From: Ascarosepion bandense
Taxonomy: Eukaryota > Mollusca > Cephalopoda > Sepiida > Sepiidae
NCBI GenBank assembly: GCA_037127315.1
Contig: JBBBDQ010001270.1
Span: forward strand, 1,713,501-1,777,500
DNA: 64,000 nt
Direction of reading: 5' to 3'
The notes below the pieces were generated by a model, which was not told the DNA's origin, ran no database searches, and was given only the letters and a program-made list of their open reading frames with translations. Numbering within the stretch: position 1 is the first letter of the stretch; every line of letters begins with the position of its first letter. Below, in pieces: positions 9,240-25,096 of this stretch. The position numbers and the translations under genes are program-made.

Positions 9240-9740
9240 ATACAAAATCGGAATTCATACAAGACCGTCCTTTATGCAAAATCGGAATTCATACAAGACC
9301 GTCCTTTATACAAAATCGGAATTCATACAAGACCGTCCTTTATACGAAATCGGAATTCATACAAGACCGTCCTTTAAACAAAATCGGAATTCCTATAAGA
9401 CCGTCCTTTATACGAAATCGGAATTCATACAAGACCGTCCTTTATACGAAATCGGAATTCATACAAGACCGTCCTTTATACGAAATCGGAATTCATACAA
9501 GACCGTCCTTTATACGAAATCGGAATTCATACAAGACCGTCCTTTATACAAAATCGGAATTCATACAAGACCGTGCTTTATACGAAATCGGAATTCATAC
9601 AAGACCGTGCTTTATACGAAATCTGAATTCATACAAGACCGTCATTTATACGAAATCGGAATTCATACAAGACCGTCCTTTATACGAAATCGGAATTCAT
9701 ACAAGACCGTGATTTATACGAAATCGGAATTCATATAAGA
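9240..9740 (+). repeat. Higher-order block of the 34-bp array, recurs at 23,510 and (in part) 30,620
   Basis: The ordered set of variant units here includes CTTTATGCAAAATC, CTTTAAACAAAATC with GGAATTCCTATAAG, GTCATTTATACG and GTGATTTATACG. It is repeated at 23,510-24,010 with an identical 154-codon open frame. At 30,620-31,030 the first two thirds are repeated. Shared rare variants in the same order imply duplication of multi-unit blocks, not independent change. Confidence 0.8.
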
Positions 9741-12329
9741 CCGTCCTTTATACAAAATCGGAATTCATACAAGACCGTCCTTTATACGAAATCGGAATTC
9801 ATACAAAACCGTCCTTTATACAAAATCGGAATTCATATAAGACCGTCCTTTATACAAAATCGGAATTCATATAAGACCGTCCTTTATCCAAAATCGGAAT
9901 TCATATAAGACCGTCCTTTATACGAAATCGGAATTCATACAAGACCGTCCTTTATACGAAATCGGAATTCATACAAGACCGTCCTTTATACGAAATCGGA
10001 ATTCATACAAGACCGTCCTTTATGCAAAACCGGAATTCATACAAGACCGTGCTTTATACAAAATCGGAATTCATACAAGACCGTCCTTTATACAAAATCG
10101 GAATTCATACAAGACCGTCCTTTATACAAAATCGGAATTCATACAAGACCGTCCTTTATACAAAATCGGAATTCATACAAGACCGTCCTTTATACAAAAT
10201 CGGAATTCATACAAGACCGTCCTTTATACAAAATCGGAATTCATACAAGACCGTCCTTTATACAAAATCGGAATTCATACAAGACCGTCCTTTATACAAA
10301 ATCGGAATTCATACAAGACCGTCCTTTATACAAAATCGGAATTCATACAAGACCGTCCTTTATACAAAATCGGAATTCATACAAGACCGTCCTTTATACA
10401 AAATCGGAATTCATACAAGACCGTCCTTTATACAAAATCGTAATTCATATAAGACCGTCCTTTATACGAAATCGGAATTCATATAAGACCGTCCTTTATA
10501 CAAAATCGGAATTCATATAAGACCGTCCTTTATACGAAATCGGAATTCATACAAGACCGTCCTTTATACGAAATCGGAATTCATACAAGACCGTCCTTTA
10601 TACGAATCGGAATTCATACAAGACCGTCCTTTATACGAAATCGGAATTCATACAAGACCGTCCTTTATACAAAATCGGAATTCATACAAGACCGTCCTTT
10701 ATACGAAATCGGAATTCATACAAGACCGTCCTTTATACAAAATCGGAATTCATACAAGACCGTCCTTTATACAAAATCGGAATTCATACAAGACCGTCCT
10801 TTATACAAAATCGGAATTCATATAAGACCGTCCTTTATACAAAATCGGAATTCATATAAGACCGTCCTTTATACGAAATCGGAATTCATACAAGACCGTC
10901 CTTTATACGAAATCGGAATTCATACAAGACCGTCCTTTATACGAAATCGGAATTCATACAAGACCGTCCTTTATACAAAATCGGAATTCATACAAGACCG
11001 TGCTTTATACAAAATCGGAATTCATACAAGACCGTCCTTTATACAAAATCGGAATTCATACAAGACCGTCCTTTATACAAAATCGGAATTCATACAAGAC
11101 CGTCCTTTATACAAAATCGGAATTCATACAAGACCGTCCTTTATACAAAATCGGAATTCATACAAGACCGTCCTTTATACAAAATCGGAATTCATACAAG
11201 ACCGTCCTTTATACAAAATCGGAATTCATACAAGACCGTCCTTTATACAAAATCGGAATTCATACAAGACCGTCCTTTATACAAAATCGGAATTCATACA
11301 AGACCGTCCTTTATACAAAATCGGAATTCATACAAGACCGTCCTTTATACAAAATCGGAATTCATACAAGACCGTCCTTTATACAAAATCGTAATTCATA
11401 CAAGACCGTCCTTTATACAAAATCGTAATTCATATAAGACCGTCCTTTATACGAAATCGGAATTCATATAAGACCGTCCTTTATACAAAATCGGAATTCA
11501 TATAAGACCGTCCTTTATACGAAATCGGAATTCATACAAGACCGTCCTTTATACGAAATCGGAATTCATACAAGACCGTCCTTTATACGAATCGGAATTC
11601 ATACAAGACCGTCCTTTATACGAAATCGGAATTCATACAAGACCGTCCTTTATACAAAATCGGAATTCATACAAGACCGTCCTTTATACGAAATCGGAAT
11701 TCATACAAGACCGTCCTTTATACAAAATCGGAATTCATACAAGACCGTCCTTTATACAAAATCGGAATTCATACAAGACCGTCCTTTATACAAAATCGGA
11801 ATTCATACTAGACCGTCCTTTATACGAAATCGGAATTCATACAAGACCGTCCTTTATACGAAATCGGAATTCATACAAGACCGTCCTTTATACAAAATCG
11901 GAATTCATACAAGACCGTCCTTTATACAAAATCGGAATTCATATAAGACCGTCCTTTATACAAAATCGGAATTCATATAAGACCGTCCTTTATACGAAAT
12001 CGGAATTCATACAAGACCGTCCTTTATACGAAATCGGAATTCATACAAGACCGTCCTTTATACGAAATCGGAATTCATACAAGACCGTCCTTTATACAAA
12101 ATCGGAATTCATACAAGACCGTGCTTTATACAAAATCGGAATTCATACAAGACCGTCCTTTATACAAAATCGGAATTCATACAAGACCGTCCTTTATACA
12201 AAATCGGAATTCATACAAGACCGTCCTTTATACAAAATCGGAATTCATACAAGACCGTCCTTTATACAAAATCGGAATTCATACAAGACCGTCCTGTATA
12301 CAAAATCGGAATTCATACAAGACCGTCGC

Positions 12330-15300
12330 TTTATACAAAATCAAGATTCATACAGACCGTCCTTTATACAAAGTCGGAATTCATACAAGACCGTCCTTTA
12401 TACAAAAAATCGGAATTCATACACAGAACCGTCCTTTATACAAAATCGGAATTCATACAAGACAATCCTTTATACAAAATCGAATTCATACAAGACCGTC
12501 AACACATACAAAATCGTAATTTATATAAGTTTAATCGCTTTATACGAAATCGGAATTCATATAAGACCGTCCTTTATACAAAATCAGGAATTCATATAAG
12601 ACCGTCCTTTATACGAAATCGGAATTCATACAAGACCGTCCTTTATACGAAATCGGAATTCATACAAGACCGTCTTTATACGAATCGGAATTCATACAAG
12701 ACCGTCAACATACAGAATCGGAATTCATACAAGACCGTCCTTTATGCAAAATCAGGATTCATACAAGACCGTCCTTTATACCCGAAATCGAATTCGCCTG
12801 AGATATCCTTTACTACAAAATCAGATTCATACAAGACCGTCCTTTATACAAAATCGGAATTCTTCAGACCGTGCTTTATACGAAATCGGAATTCGTATAA
12901 GACCGTCCTTTATACGAAATCAGATTCATACAAGACCGTACTTTATACAAAATCGGAATTCATACAAGACCGTCCTTTATGCAAAATCAAATTCCATACA
13001 AGTTCGTCCTTTGTAAAAATCAGATTCGCCACAAGACCGTCCTTTATACGAAATCAGAATTCGCATACAAGACCGTCCTTTAAACAAAATCGAATTCCTA
13101 TAAGACCGTCCTTCTTCGAAATCGAATTCGTACAAGACCGTCCATTGTACGAAATCAGAATTCATACAAGACCGTCCTTTATACGAAATCCAGATTCTTA
13201 CCAAGACCGTCGCTGTACGAAGTCGGAATTCCTGCAAGACCGTCCTTTATACAAAATCGGAATTCATACAAGACCGTGGCTGGCGAAATCGGAATTCATG
13301 CAAGACCGTACTTTATACGAAATCTGAATTCATACAAGACCGTCATTTATACGAATCAGAATTCATACAAGACCGTCCTTTATACGAAATCCAAATTCAT
13401 ACAAGACCGTGATTTATACGAAATCGGAATTCATGTAAGACCGTCCTTTATACAAAATCGGAATTCTGCAAGACCGTCCTTTATACGAAATCGGAATTCA
13501 TACAAGACCGTCCATTATACAAATCGGAATTCATATAAGACCGTCCTTTACTACAAATCGGAATTCATATAAGACCGTCCTTTATACAAAATCGGAATTC
13601 TGCAGACCGTCCTTTATACAAAATCAGAATTCATGCAAGACCGTGCTTTATACAAAATCGGAATTCATACAAGACCGTCCTTTATGCAATCCAGATTCAT
13701 ACAAGACCGTCATTTTATACAAAATCAAATTCATACAAAGAGACCGTCACTTCCATACTAAAATCGGAATTCATACAAGACCGTCCTTTATACAAAATCG
13801 GAATTCATACAAGACCGTCCTTTATACAAAATCAAATTCATACAAGACCGTCCTTTATACAAAATCAAATTCATACAAGACCGTCCTTTATACAAAATCG
13901 GAATTATACAAGACCGTCAACACCATACAAAATCGGAATTCACCGCTACAAGAGATAGTACTTTATACCAAAATCGGAATTCATACAAGACGTCTGTTGC
14001 TACAAAATCGGAATTCATACAAGACCGTCCTTTATTAAAATCGTGATTCACTGCAAGACGAAGTCAACTTTATACGAAATCAAGATTCATATAAGACAAT
14101 CGCTTTATACAAAATCGGAATTCATATAAGACCGTCTTGCCTGCGAAATCTAGATTCATACAAGACCGTCCTTTGCCTGCAAGAATCGGAATTCCTTTAA
14201 GACCGTCAGCATACGAATCGAATTCACTTTAGAATAATCCTTTATACGAAATCGGAATTCATACAAGACCGTCCTTTGTAAATCGGAATTCATGCAAGAC
14301 CGTCCTTTATACAGAGTGAATTCATACAAGACGTCCTTTATACTGAAATCGGAATTCATACAAGACCGTCCTTTATACAAAGTCAAATTCATACAAGACC
14401 GTGCTTTGCTACGAATCAGATTCTGTGTCAGACCGTCCTTTATACGAAATCAGATTCGCCTGAGACCGTACTTTATACAAGGAATCCAAGATTCATACAA
14501 GACCGTCCTTTGTACAGATCAGATTCATACAAGACCGTCCTTTATACAAATCTAGATTCATACAAGACCGTCCTTTATACGAAATCAGATTCATACAAGA
14601 CCGTCCTTTAAACAAAATGGATTCTATAAGACCGTCCTTTATACGAAATCGGAATTCATACAAGACCGTCCGTTATACGAAATCAGGTTACTTAGAGACG
14701 TCCTTTATACGGTGAGTTGTACAAGACCGTCCTTTATACAGAAGATAAGTTCCTTTAAAGACCGTCGACACAACAAAATCGGAATTCATGGGGACCGTGC
14801 TTTATACAGAATCGGAGTTAAAGCTACGGACCATTGACACCTGCAAGAATCTGATTCATACAAGACCGTCGTTTGAAATCGAATTCATACAAGACCGTCC
14901 TTTATGAAGAATCTGGAATTCATACAAGACCGTGATTTATACGAATCGGAGATTCGCATAAGACTGGCTCCTTTATACAAAATCGAGTTGTACAAGACCA
15001 TCCTTTACTTTGGTCAAGATTCATACTGGGACAGATCCTTTATACAAGATCCAGATTCATATAAGACCGTCACTTTATACAAAGTCTGAATTCATATAAG
15101 ACAATCGCTTTATACAAATCGGAGGATTCATACAAGGGGACAAGTAGCACCATACCAGAGTGAATTCACATACAGGACAAGTAGCTATGCAAATCAGATT
15201 CATACAAGACCATTATTTCCTTTGAGAATCGAATTCATATAAGACCGTCCTTTATACAAAATCGGAATTCATACAAGACCGTGCTTTATACGAAATCGGA

Positions 15301-15790
15301 ATTCGTGAGACTGCGTGCTTTGTATACTGAAATCGGAATTCGTACAAGACCGTGCTTTATACGAAAGTCTGAATTCATACAAGACCGTCATTTATACGAA
15401 ATCTGAATTCATATGAGACCGTCCTTTATGCAAGTCTGAGTTCGCCACAAGACTAGCGGTTATACGAAATCAAATTCATATAAGACCGTCCTTTATAAAA
15501 TCGGAATTCATACAAGACCGTCCTTTATACGAAATCGGAATTCATACAAGACCGTCCTTTATACAAAATCGGAATTCGTATAAGACCGTCCTTTGTAAGA
15601 GTCGGAATTCGCCAAGACCGTCCTTTATACAGAATCGGAATTCACACAAGACCGTCCTTTATACGAAATCGGAATTCACACAAGACCGTCCTTTATGAAA
15701 TCGAAATTCATACAAGACCGTCCTTTATACAAAATCGGAGTTCGCCACAAGACCAAGTAGCACCTGAAATCGAATTCATACAAGACCGTG
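12330..15790 (+). repeat. Indel-rich stretch of the 34-bp array
   Basis: Units are shortened, lengthened and riddled with mixed substitutions and indels (for example around 14,690-15,240), whereas flanking stretches are almost perfect. Further such stretches lie at about 17,120-19,130, 22,730-23,230, 25,510-27,110 and 27,290-28,680. Either decayed sub-arrays or low-quality long-read consensus. Confidence 0.75.
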
Positions 15791-18700
15791 CTTTATGCAG
15801 AAATCGGAATTCATGCAAGACCGTCCTTTATACCGAAATCGAATTCATACAAGACCGTCCTTTATACGAAATCGGAATTCATATTACAAGACCGTCCTTT
15901 ATACGAAATCGGAATTCATACAAGACCGTCCTTTATACAAAATCAAATTCATACAAGACCGTCCTTTATACAAGAATCGGAATTCATACAAGACCGTCCT
16001 TTATACGAAATCCGGAATTCATATAAGACCGTCCTTTATACAAAATCGGATTTCATACAAAGACCGTCCTTTATACAAAATCGGAATTCTTCAAGACCGT
16101 CCAACCTGCAAAATCGGAATTCATACAAGACCGTCCTTTATACGAAATCGGAATTCATACAAGACCGTCCTTTATACAAAATCGGAATTCATACAAGACC
16201 GTCCTTTATACGAAATCGAGAATTCATACAAAACCAAGTAACTGTACAAAATCGAATTCATGCAAGACCGTCCTTTATATAAAATCGGAATTCATACAAG
16301 ACCGTCCTTTATACGAAATCGGAATTCATAAAAGACCGTCCTTTATACGAAATCGGAATTCATACAAGACCGTCCTTTATACGAAATCGGAATTCATACA
16401 AGACCGTCCTTTATACGAAATCGGAATTCATACAAGACCGTCCTTTATACGAAATCGGAATTCATATAAGACCGTCCTTTATACAAAATCGGAATTCATA
16501 CAAGACCGTCCTTTATACAAAATCGGAATTCATACAAGACCGTCCTTTATACAAAATCGGAATTCATACAAGACCGTCCTTTATACAAAATCGGAATTCA
16601 TACAAGACCGTCCTTTATACAAAATCGGAATTCATACAAGACCGTCCTTTATACAAAATCGGAATTCATACAAGACCGTCCTTTATACAAAATCGTAATT
16701 CATATAAGACCGTCCTTTATACGAAATCGGAATTCATATAAGACCGTCCTTTATACAAAATCGGAATTCATATAAGACCGTCCTTTATACGAAATCGGAA
16801 TTCATACAAGACCGTCCTTTATACGAAATCGGAATTCATACAAGACCGTCCTTTATACGAATCGGAATTCATACAAGACCGTCCTTTATACGAAATCGGA
16901 ATTCATACAAGACCGTCCTTTATACAAAATCGGAATTCATACAAGACCGTCCTTTATACGAAATCGGAATTCATACAAGACCGTCCTTTATACAAAATCG
17001 GAATTCATACAAGACCGTCCTTTATACAAAATCGGAATTCATACAAGACCGTGCTTTATACGAAATCGGAATTCATATAAGACCGTCCTTTATACGAAAT
17101 CGGAATTCATACAAGACCGTACTTTTATACAAAATCGGAATTCATACAAGACCGTCCTTGAAAATCGGAATTCATACAAGACCGTCCTTTATACAAAATC
17201 GGAATTCATACAAGACCGTCCTTTATACGAAATCGGAATTCATACAAGACCGTCCTTTAAACAAATTCCATCAATTCCTATAAGACCGTCCTTTATACGA
17301 AATCGGAATTCATACAAGGATCAACTATTATACGAAATCGGTTCATACAAGACCGTCCTTTATACGAAATCGGAAACCATACAAGACCGTCCTTTATACG
17401 AAACTGAATTCATACAAGACCGTTCAAGACAAACGAATTCATACAAGATCGTGCTTTATACGAAATCGGAATTCAAGACTGTGCTTTATACGAAATTCGA
17501 ATTCATACAAGACCGTCATTTATACTGAACGAATTTACAATAAGGATCGTTCTTTATACAAAACGGAATTCAAGGGCAGACTGTGGAGATTATACAAAAT
17601 CGGAATTCATATAAGACCGTCCTTTATACAAAATCGGGAATTCATACAAGACCGTCCTTTAAGTACGAATGGAATTCATACAAGACCGTTCCCTTATATG
17701 AAATCTGGACCATATAAGACTGTCCTTTATACAAACGGGAATCTATAAGACCGTCCTTTATACAAAATCGGAATTCATATAAGACCGTCCTTTATACAAA
17801 ATCGGAATTCATACAAGACCGTGCTTTACATGAAATCGAATTCATACAAGACCGTGCTTTATACGAAATCGGGAATTCATACAAGACCGTGCTTTACTAA
17901 ACCGGAATTCATAAGACCGTCCTTTATACAAAATTGGAATTCATACAAGACCGCTTTATACAAATCGGAATTCATACAAGACCGTGCTTTATACGAAGCA
18001 CCGGAATTCATACAAGACTGTGTTTGTACGAACTAATTCATACAAGACCGTCATTTATACGAAATCGGAATTCATACAAGACCGTCCTTTTATACGAAAT
18101 CGGAATTCATACAAGACCGTGATTTATAAACAAATTGGAATTCATATAAGACCGTCCTTTATACAAAATCGGAATTCATACAAGACTGTCCTTTATACGA
18201 AATCGTGGAATTCAGCGTCTGCCCTTATACAAAATCGGAATTCATATAAGACCGTCCTTTGTTAGCCCATCTATACAAGACCGTCCCTAAGAAGAAATCG
18301 GAATTCACGTGATCATCTTATATACGAACGGAATCAACAGTAAGGATCGTCTCTTACAGAAATCGAAATTCCATTAACGTCCTTATACAAAATCTAATCA
18401 TACAATCGTGCTTTATGCGAAATCGGAATTCATACAAGACCGTGCTTTATACGAAATCGAATTCATACAAGACCCTTTACATTGAAATCGGAATTCATAC
18501 AAGACTCCATCCTTTATACGAAATCGGAATTCATACAAGACTGTCCTTTATAACAACCGGAATTCATAACAAGACCGTCCTTACATGTAATCAATTTACA
18601 AGACCGTCCTTTATACGGGAAATCGGAATTCATACAAGACCGTCCTTTATACGAAATCGGAATTCATATAAGACCGTCTCATAAAATTAGATTTCATACA

Positions 18701-21700
18701 AGACCGTCCTTTATACAAAACTGAATTATATAAGACCGTCCTTTATACAAAATCGGAATTCATACAAGACCGTCCTTTATACGAAATCGGAATTCATACA
18801 AGACCGTCCTTTACAAAATCGAATTCATACAAGACCGTCCTTTATACGAAATCGAATTCATACAAGACCGCCCCTACAAATCGAATTCCAAGTAAGATCA
18901 CCCTTATATAAATGAATTCATACACCGTCCTTTATACGAATGAATTATAAAAGACCGTCCTTTATACGAAATCGGAATTCAGCAGCACGTTCTTTATACG
19001 AAAATTCGGAATCTATATGATCACCCCTTATACGAAATCGGAATTCATACAAGACCGTCCTTTTATACGAAATCGGAACTATATAAGACCGTCCTTGGTA
19101 CGAAATCAGAATTCATACAAGACCGTCCTTTATATGAAATCGGAATTCATATAAGACCGTCCTTTATACAAAATCGGAATTCATACAAGACCGTCCTTTA
19201 TACGAAATCGGAATTCATACAAGACCGTCCATTATACAAAATCGGAATTCATATAAGACCGTCCTTTATACAAAATCGGAATTCATATAAGACCGTCCTT
19301 TATACAAAATCGGAATTCATATAAGACCGTCCTTTATACAAAATCGGAATTCATACAAGACCGTGCTTTATACAAAATCGGAATTCATACAAGACCGTCC
19401 TTTATACAAAATCGGAATTCATACAAGACCGTCCTTTATACAAAATCGGAATTCATACAAGACCGTCCTTTATACAAAATCGGAATTCATACAAGACCGT
19501 CCTTTATACAAAATCGGAATTCATACAAGACCGTCCTTTATACAAAATCGGAATTCATACAAGACCGTCCTTTATACAAAATCGGAATTCATACAAGACC
19601 GTCCTTTATACAAAATCGGAATTCATACAAGACCGTCCTTTATACAAAATCGGAATTCATACAAGACCGTCCTTTATACAAAATCGGAATTCATACAAGA
19701 CCGTCCTTTATACAAAATCGGAATTCATACAAGACCGTCCTTTATACAAAATCGTAATTCATATAAGACCGTCCTTTATACGAAATCGGAATTCATATAA
19801 GACCGTCCTTTATACAAAATCGGAATTCATAAGACCGTCCTTTATACGAAATCGGAATTCATGCAAGACCGTCCTTTATACGAAATCGGAATTTACACAA
19901 GACCGTCCTTTATACGAATCGGGAATTCATACAAGACCGTCCTTTATACGAAATCGGAATTCATACAAGACCGTCCTTTATACAAATCGGAATTCATACA
20001 AGACCGTCCTTTATACGAAATCGGGATCTTCATACAAGACCGTCCTTTATACAAAATCGGAATTCATACAAGACCGTCCTTTATACAAAATCGGAATTCA
20101 TACAAGACCGTGCTTTATACGAAATCGGAATTCATATAAGACCGTCCTTTATACGAAATCGGAATTCATACAAGACCGTACTTTATACAAAATCGGAATT
20201 CATACAAGACCGTCCTTTATGCAAAATCGGAATTCATACAAGACCGTCCTTTATACAAAATCGGAATTCATACAAGACCGTCCCTTTATACGAAATCGGA
20301 ATTCATACAAGACCGTCCTTTAAACAAAATCGGAATTCCTATAAGACCGTCCTTTATACGAAATCGGAATTCATACAAGACCGTCCATTATACGAAATCG
20401 AATTCATACAAGACCGTCCTTTATACGAAATCGGAATTCATACAAGACCGTCCTTTATACGAAATCGGAATTCATACAAGACCGTCCTTTATACAAATCT
20501 GGAAATTCATACAAGACCGTGCTTTATACGAAATCGGAATTCATACAAGACCGTGCTTTATACGAAATCTGAATTCATACAAGACCGTCATTTATACGAA
20601 ATCGGAATTCATACAAGACCGTCCTTTATACGAAATCGGAATTCATACAAGACCGTGATTTATACGAAATCGGAATTCATATAAGACCGTCCTTTATACA
20701 AAATCGGAATTCATACAAGACCGTCCTTATACGAAATCGGAATTCATACAAGACCGTCCTTTATACAAAATCGAATTCATATAAGACCGTCCTTTATACA
20801 AAATCGGAATTCATATAAGACCGTCCTTTATACAAAATCGGAATTCATATAAGACCGTCCTTATACAAAATCGAATTCATACAAGACCGTGCTTTATACG
20901 AAATCGGAATTCATACAAGACCGTGCTTTATACGAAATCGGAATTCATACAAGACCGTGCTTTATACGAAATCGGAATTCATATAAGACCGTCCTTTATA
21001 CAAAATCGGAATTCATATACAAGACCGTGCTTTATACGAAATCGGAATTCATACAAGACCGTGCTTTATACGAAATCGGAATTCATACAAGACTGTATTA
21101 TACGAAATCTGAATTCATACAAGACCGTCATTTATACGAAATCGGAATTCATACAAGACCGTCCTTTATACGAATGAATTACACAAGACCGTGATTTATA
21201 CGAAATCGGAATTCATATAAGACCGTCCTTTATACAAAATCGGGAATTCATACAAGACCGTCCTTTATACGAAATCGGAATTCATACAAGACCGTCCTTT
21301 ATACAAAATCGGAATTCATATAAGACCGTCCTTTATACGAAATCGGAATTCATACAAGACCGTCCTTTATACGAAATCGGAATTCACACAAGACCGTCCT
21401 TTATACGAAATCGGAATTCACACAAGACCGTCCTTTATACGAAATCGAAACTTACAAGACCGTCCTTTATACAAAATCGGAATTCATACAAGACCGTGCT
21501 TTATGCGAAATCGGAATTGCTAAGCAAGACCGTGCTTTATACGAAATCGGGAATTCATACAAGACCGTCCTTTATACGAAATCGGAATTCATACAAGACC
21601 GTCCTTTATACGAAATCGGAATTCATACAAGACCGTCCTTTATACGAAATCGGAATTCATACAAGACCGTCCTTTATACAAAATCGGAATTCATACAAGA

Positions 21701-24216
21701 CCGTCCTTTATACGAAAATCGGAATTCATACAAGACCGTCCTTTATACGAAATCGGAATTCATATAAGACCGTCTTACAAAATCGGGATTTCATACAAGA
21801 CCGTCCTTTATACAAAATCGGAATTCATATAAGACCGTCCTTTTATACAAAATCGGAATTCATACAAGACCGTCCTTTATACGAAATCGAATTCATACAA
21901 GACCGTCCTTTATACAAAATCGGAATTCATACAAGACCGTCCTTGTATATTAGAAATCGGAATTCATACAAGATCTGTCCTTTATACAAAATCGGAATTC
22001 ATACAAGACCGTCCTTTATATAAAATCGGAATTCATACAAGACCGTCCTTTATACGAAATCGGAATTCAAAAAAGACCGTCCTTTATACGAAATCGGAAT
22101 TCATACAAGACCGTCCTTTATACGAAATCGGAATTCATACAAGACCGTCCTTTATACGAAATCGGAATTCATACAAGACCGTCCTTTATACGAAATCGGA
22201 ATTCATATAAGACCGTCCTTTATACGAAATCGGAATTCATACAAGACCGTCCTTTATACGAAATCGGAATTCATATAAGACCGTCCTTTATACGAAATCG
22301 GAATTCATACAAGACCGTCCTTTATACGAAATCGGAATTCATACAAGACCGTCCTTTATAAGAAATCGGAATTCATACAAGACCGTCCTTTATACGAATC
22401 GGAATTCATACAAGACCGTCCTTTATACGAAATCGGAATTCATACAAGACCGTCCTTTATACAAAAATCGGAATTCATACAAGACCGTCCTTTATACGAA
22501 ATCGGAATTCATACAAGACCGTCCTTTATACAAAATCGGAATTCATACAAGACCGTCCTTCATACAAAATCGGAATTCATACAAGACCGTGCTTTATACG
22601 AAATCGGAATTACATAAGACCGTCCTTTATACGAAATCGGAATTCATACAAGACCGTACTTTATACAAAATCGGAATTCATACAAGACCGTCCTTTATGC
22701 AAAATCGGAATTCATACAAGACCGTCCTTTATACAAAATCGGAATTCATACAAGACCTACTGTCCTCTATACGAAATCGGAATTCATACAAGACCGTCCT
22801 TTAAACAAAATCGGAATTCCTATAAGACCGTCCTTTATACGAAATCGGAATTCATACAAGACCGTCCTTTATACGAAATCGGAATTCATACAAGACCGTC
22901 CTTTATACGAAATCGAATTCATACAAGACCGTCCTTTATACGAAATCGGAATTCATACAAGACTGTCCTTTATACAAAATCGGAATTCATACAAGACCGT
23001 GCTTTATACGAAATCGGAATTCACAAGACCGTCCTTTATACGAAATTCAATCTACATAAGACCGTCCTTTATACGAAATTTAATCTAAGTACAAGACCGT
23101 CTCGCAGAAATCGGAATTCATATAAGACCGTCCTTTTATACGAAATCGGAATTATACAAGACCGTCCTTTATACGAAATCGGAATTCATACAAGACCGTC
23201 CTTTTATACGAAATCGGAATTCATAAAGACCGTCCTTTATACGAATCGGAATTCATACAAGACCGTCCTTTATACGAAATCGGAATTCATACAAGACCGT
23301 CCTTTATACAAAATCGGAATTCATACAAGACCGTCCTTTATACGAAATCGGAATTCATACAAGACCGTCCTTTATACAAAATCGGAATTCATACAAGACC
23401 GTCCTTCATACAAAATCGGAATTCATACAAGACCGTGCTTTATACGAAATCGGAATTCATATAAGACCGTCCTTTATACGAAATCGGAATTCATACAAGA
23501 CCGTACTTTATACAAAATCGGAATTCATACAAGACCGTCCTTTATGCAAAATCGGAATTCATACAAGACCGTCCTTTATACAAAATCGGAATTCATACAA
23601 GACCGTCCTTTATACGAAATCGGAATTCATACAAGACCGTCCTTTAAACAAAATCGGAATTCCTATAAGACCGTCCTTTATACGAAATCGGAATTCATAC
23701 AAGACCGTCCTTTATACGAAATCGGAATTCATACAAGACCGTCCTTTATACGAAATCGGAATTCATACAAGACCGTCCTTTATACGAAATCGGAATTCAT
23801 ACAAGACCGTCCTTTATACAAAATCGGAATTCATACAAGACCGTGCTTTATACGAAATCGGAATTCATACAAGACCGTGCTTTATACGAAATCTGAATTC
23901 ATACAAGACCGTCATTTATACGAAATCGGAATTCATACAAGACCGTCCTTTATACGAAATCGGAATTCATACAAGACCGTGATTTATACGAAATCGGAAT
24001 TCATATAAGACCGTCCTTTATACAAAATCGGAATTCATACAAGACCGTCCTTTATACGAAATCGGAATTCATACAAGACCGTCCTTTATACAAAATCGGA
24101 ATTCATATAAGACCGTCCTTTATACAAAATCGGAATTCATATAAGACCGTCCTTTATACAAAATCGGAATTCATATAAGACCGTCCTTTATACAAAATCG
24201 GAATTCATACAAGACC

Positions 24217-25096
24217 GTGCTTTATACGAAATCGGAATTCATACAAGACCGTGCTTTATACGAAATCGGAATTCATACAAGACCGTGCTTTATACGAAAT
24301 CGGAATTCATATAAGAGCGTCCTTTATACAAAATCGGAATTCATACAAGACCGTGCTTTATACGAAATCGGAATTCATACAAGACCGTGCTTTATACGAA
24401 ATCGGAATTCATACAAGACCGTGCTTTATACGAAATCTGAATTCATACAAGACCGTCATTTATACGAAATCGGAATTCATACAAGACCGTCCTTTATACG
24501 AAATCGGAATTCATACAAGACCGTGCTTTATACGAAATCGGAATTCATATAAGACCGTCCTTTATACAAAATCGGAATTCATACAAGACCGTCCTTTATA
24601 CGAAATCGGAATTCATACAAGACCGTCCTTTATACGAAATCGGAATTCACACAAGACCGTCCTTTATACGAAATCGGAATTCACACAAGACCGTCCTTTA
24701 TACGAAATCGAAATTCATACAAGACCGTCCTTTATACAAAATCGGAATTCATACAAGACCGTGCTTTATGCGAAATCGGAATTCATACAAGACCGTGCTT
24801 TATACGAAATCGGAATTCATACAAGACCGTCCTTTATACGAAATCGGAATTCATACAAGACCGTCCTTTATACGAAATCGGAATTCATACAAGACCGTCC
24901 TTTATACGAAATCGGAATTCATACAAGACCGTCCTTTATACAAAATCGGAATTCATACAAGACCGTCCTTTATACGAAATCGGAATTCATACAAGACCGT
25001 CCTTTATACGAAATCGGAATTCATATAAGACCGTCCTTTATACAAAATCGGATTTCATACAAGACCGTCCTTTATACAAAATCGGAATTCATATAA
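24217..25096 (+). repeat. Higher-order block of the 34-bp array, recurs at 28,850 and 31,125
   Basis: A run rich in GTGCTTTATACG units is followed by GTCATTTATACG and later by two AATTCACACAAG units. It appears here, at 28,850-29,730 and at 31,125-32,000, with open frames of the same start, and the first two of identical length (281 codons at 24,251 and 28,883). Suggests unequal exchange or block duplication within the array. Confidence 0.75.
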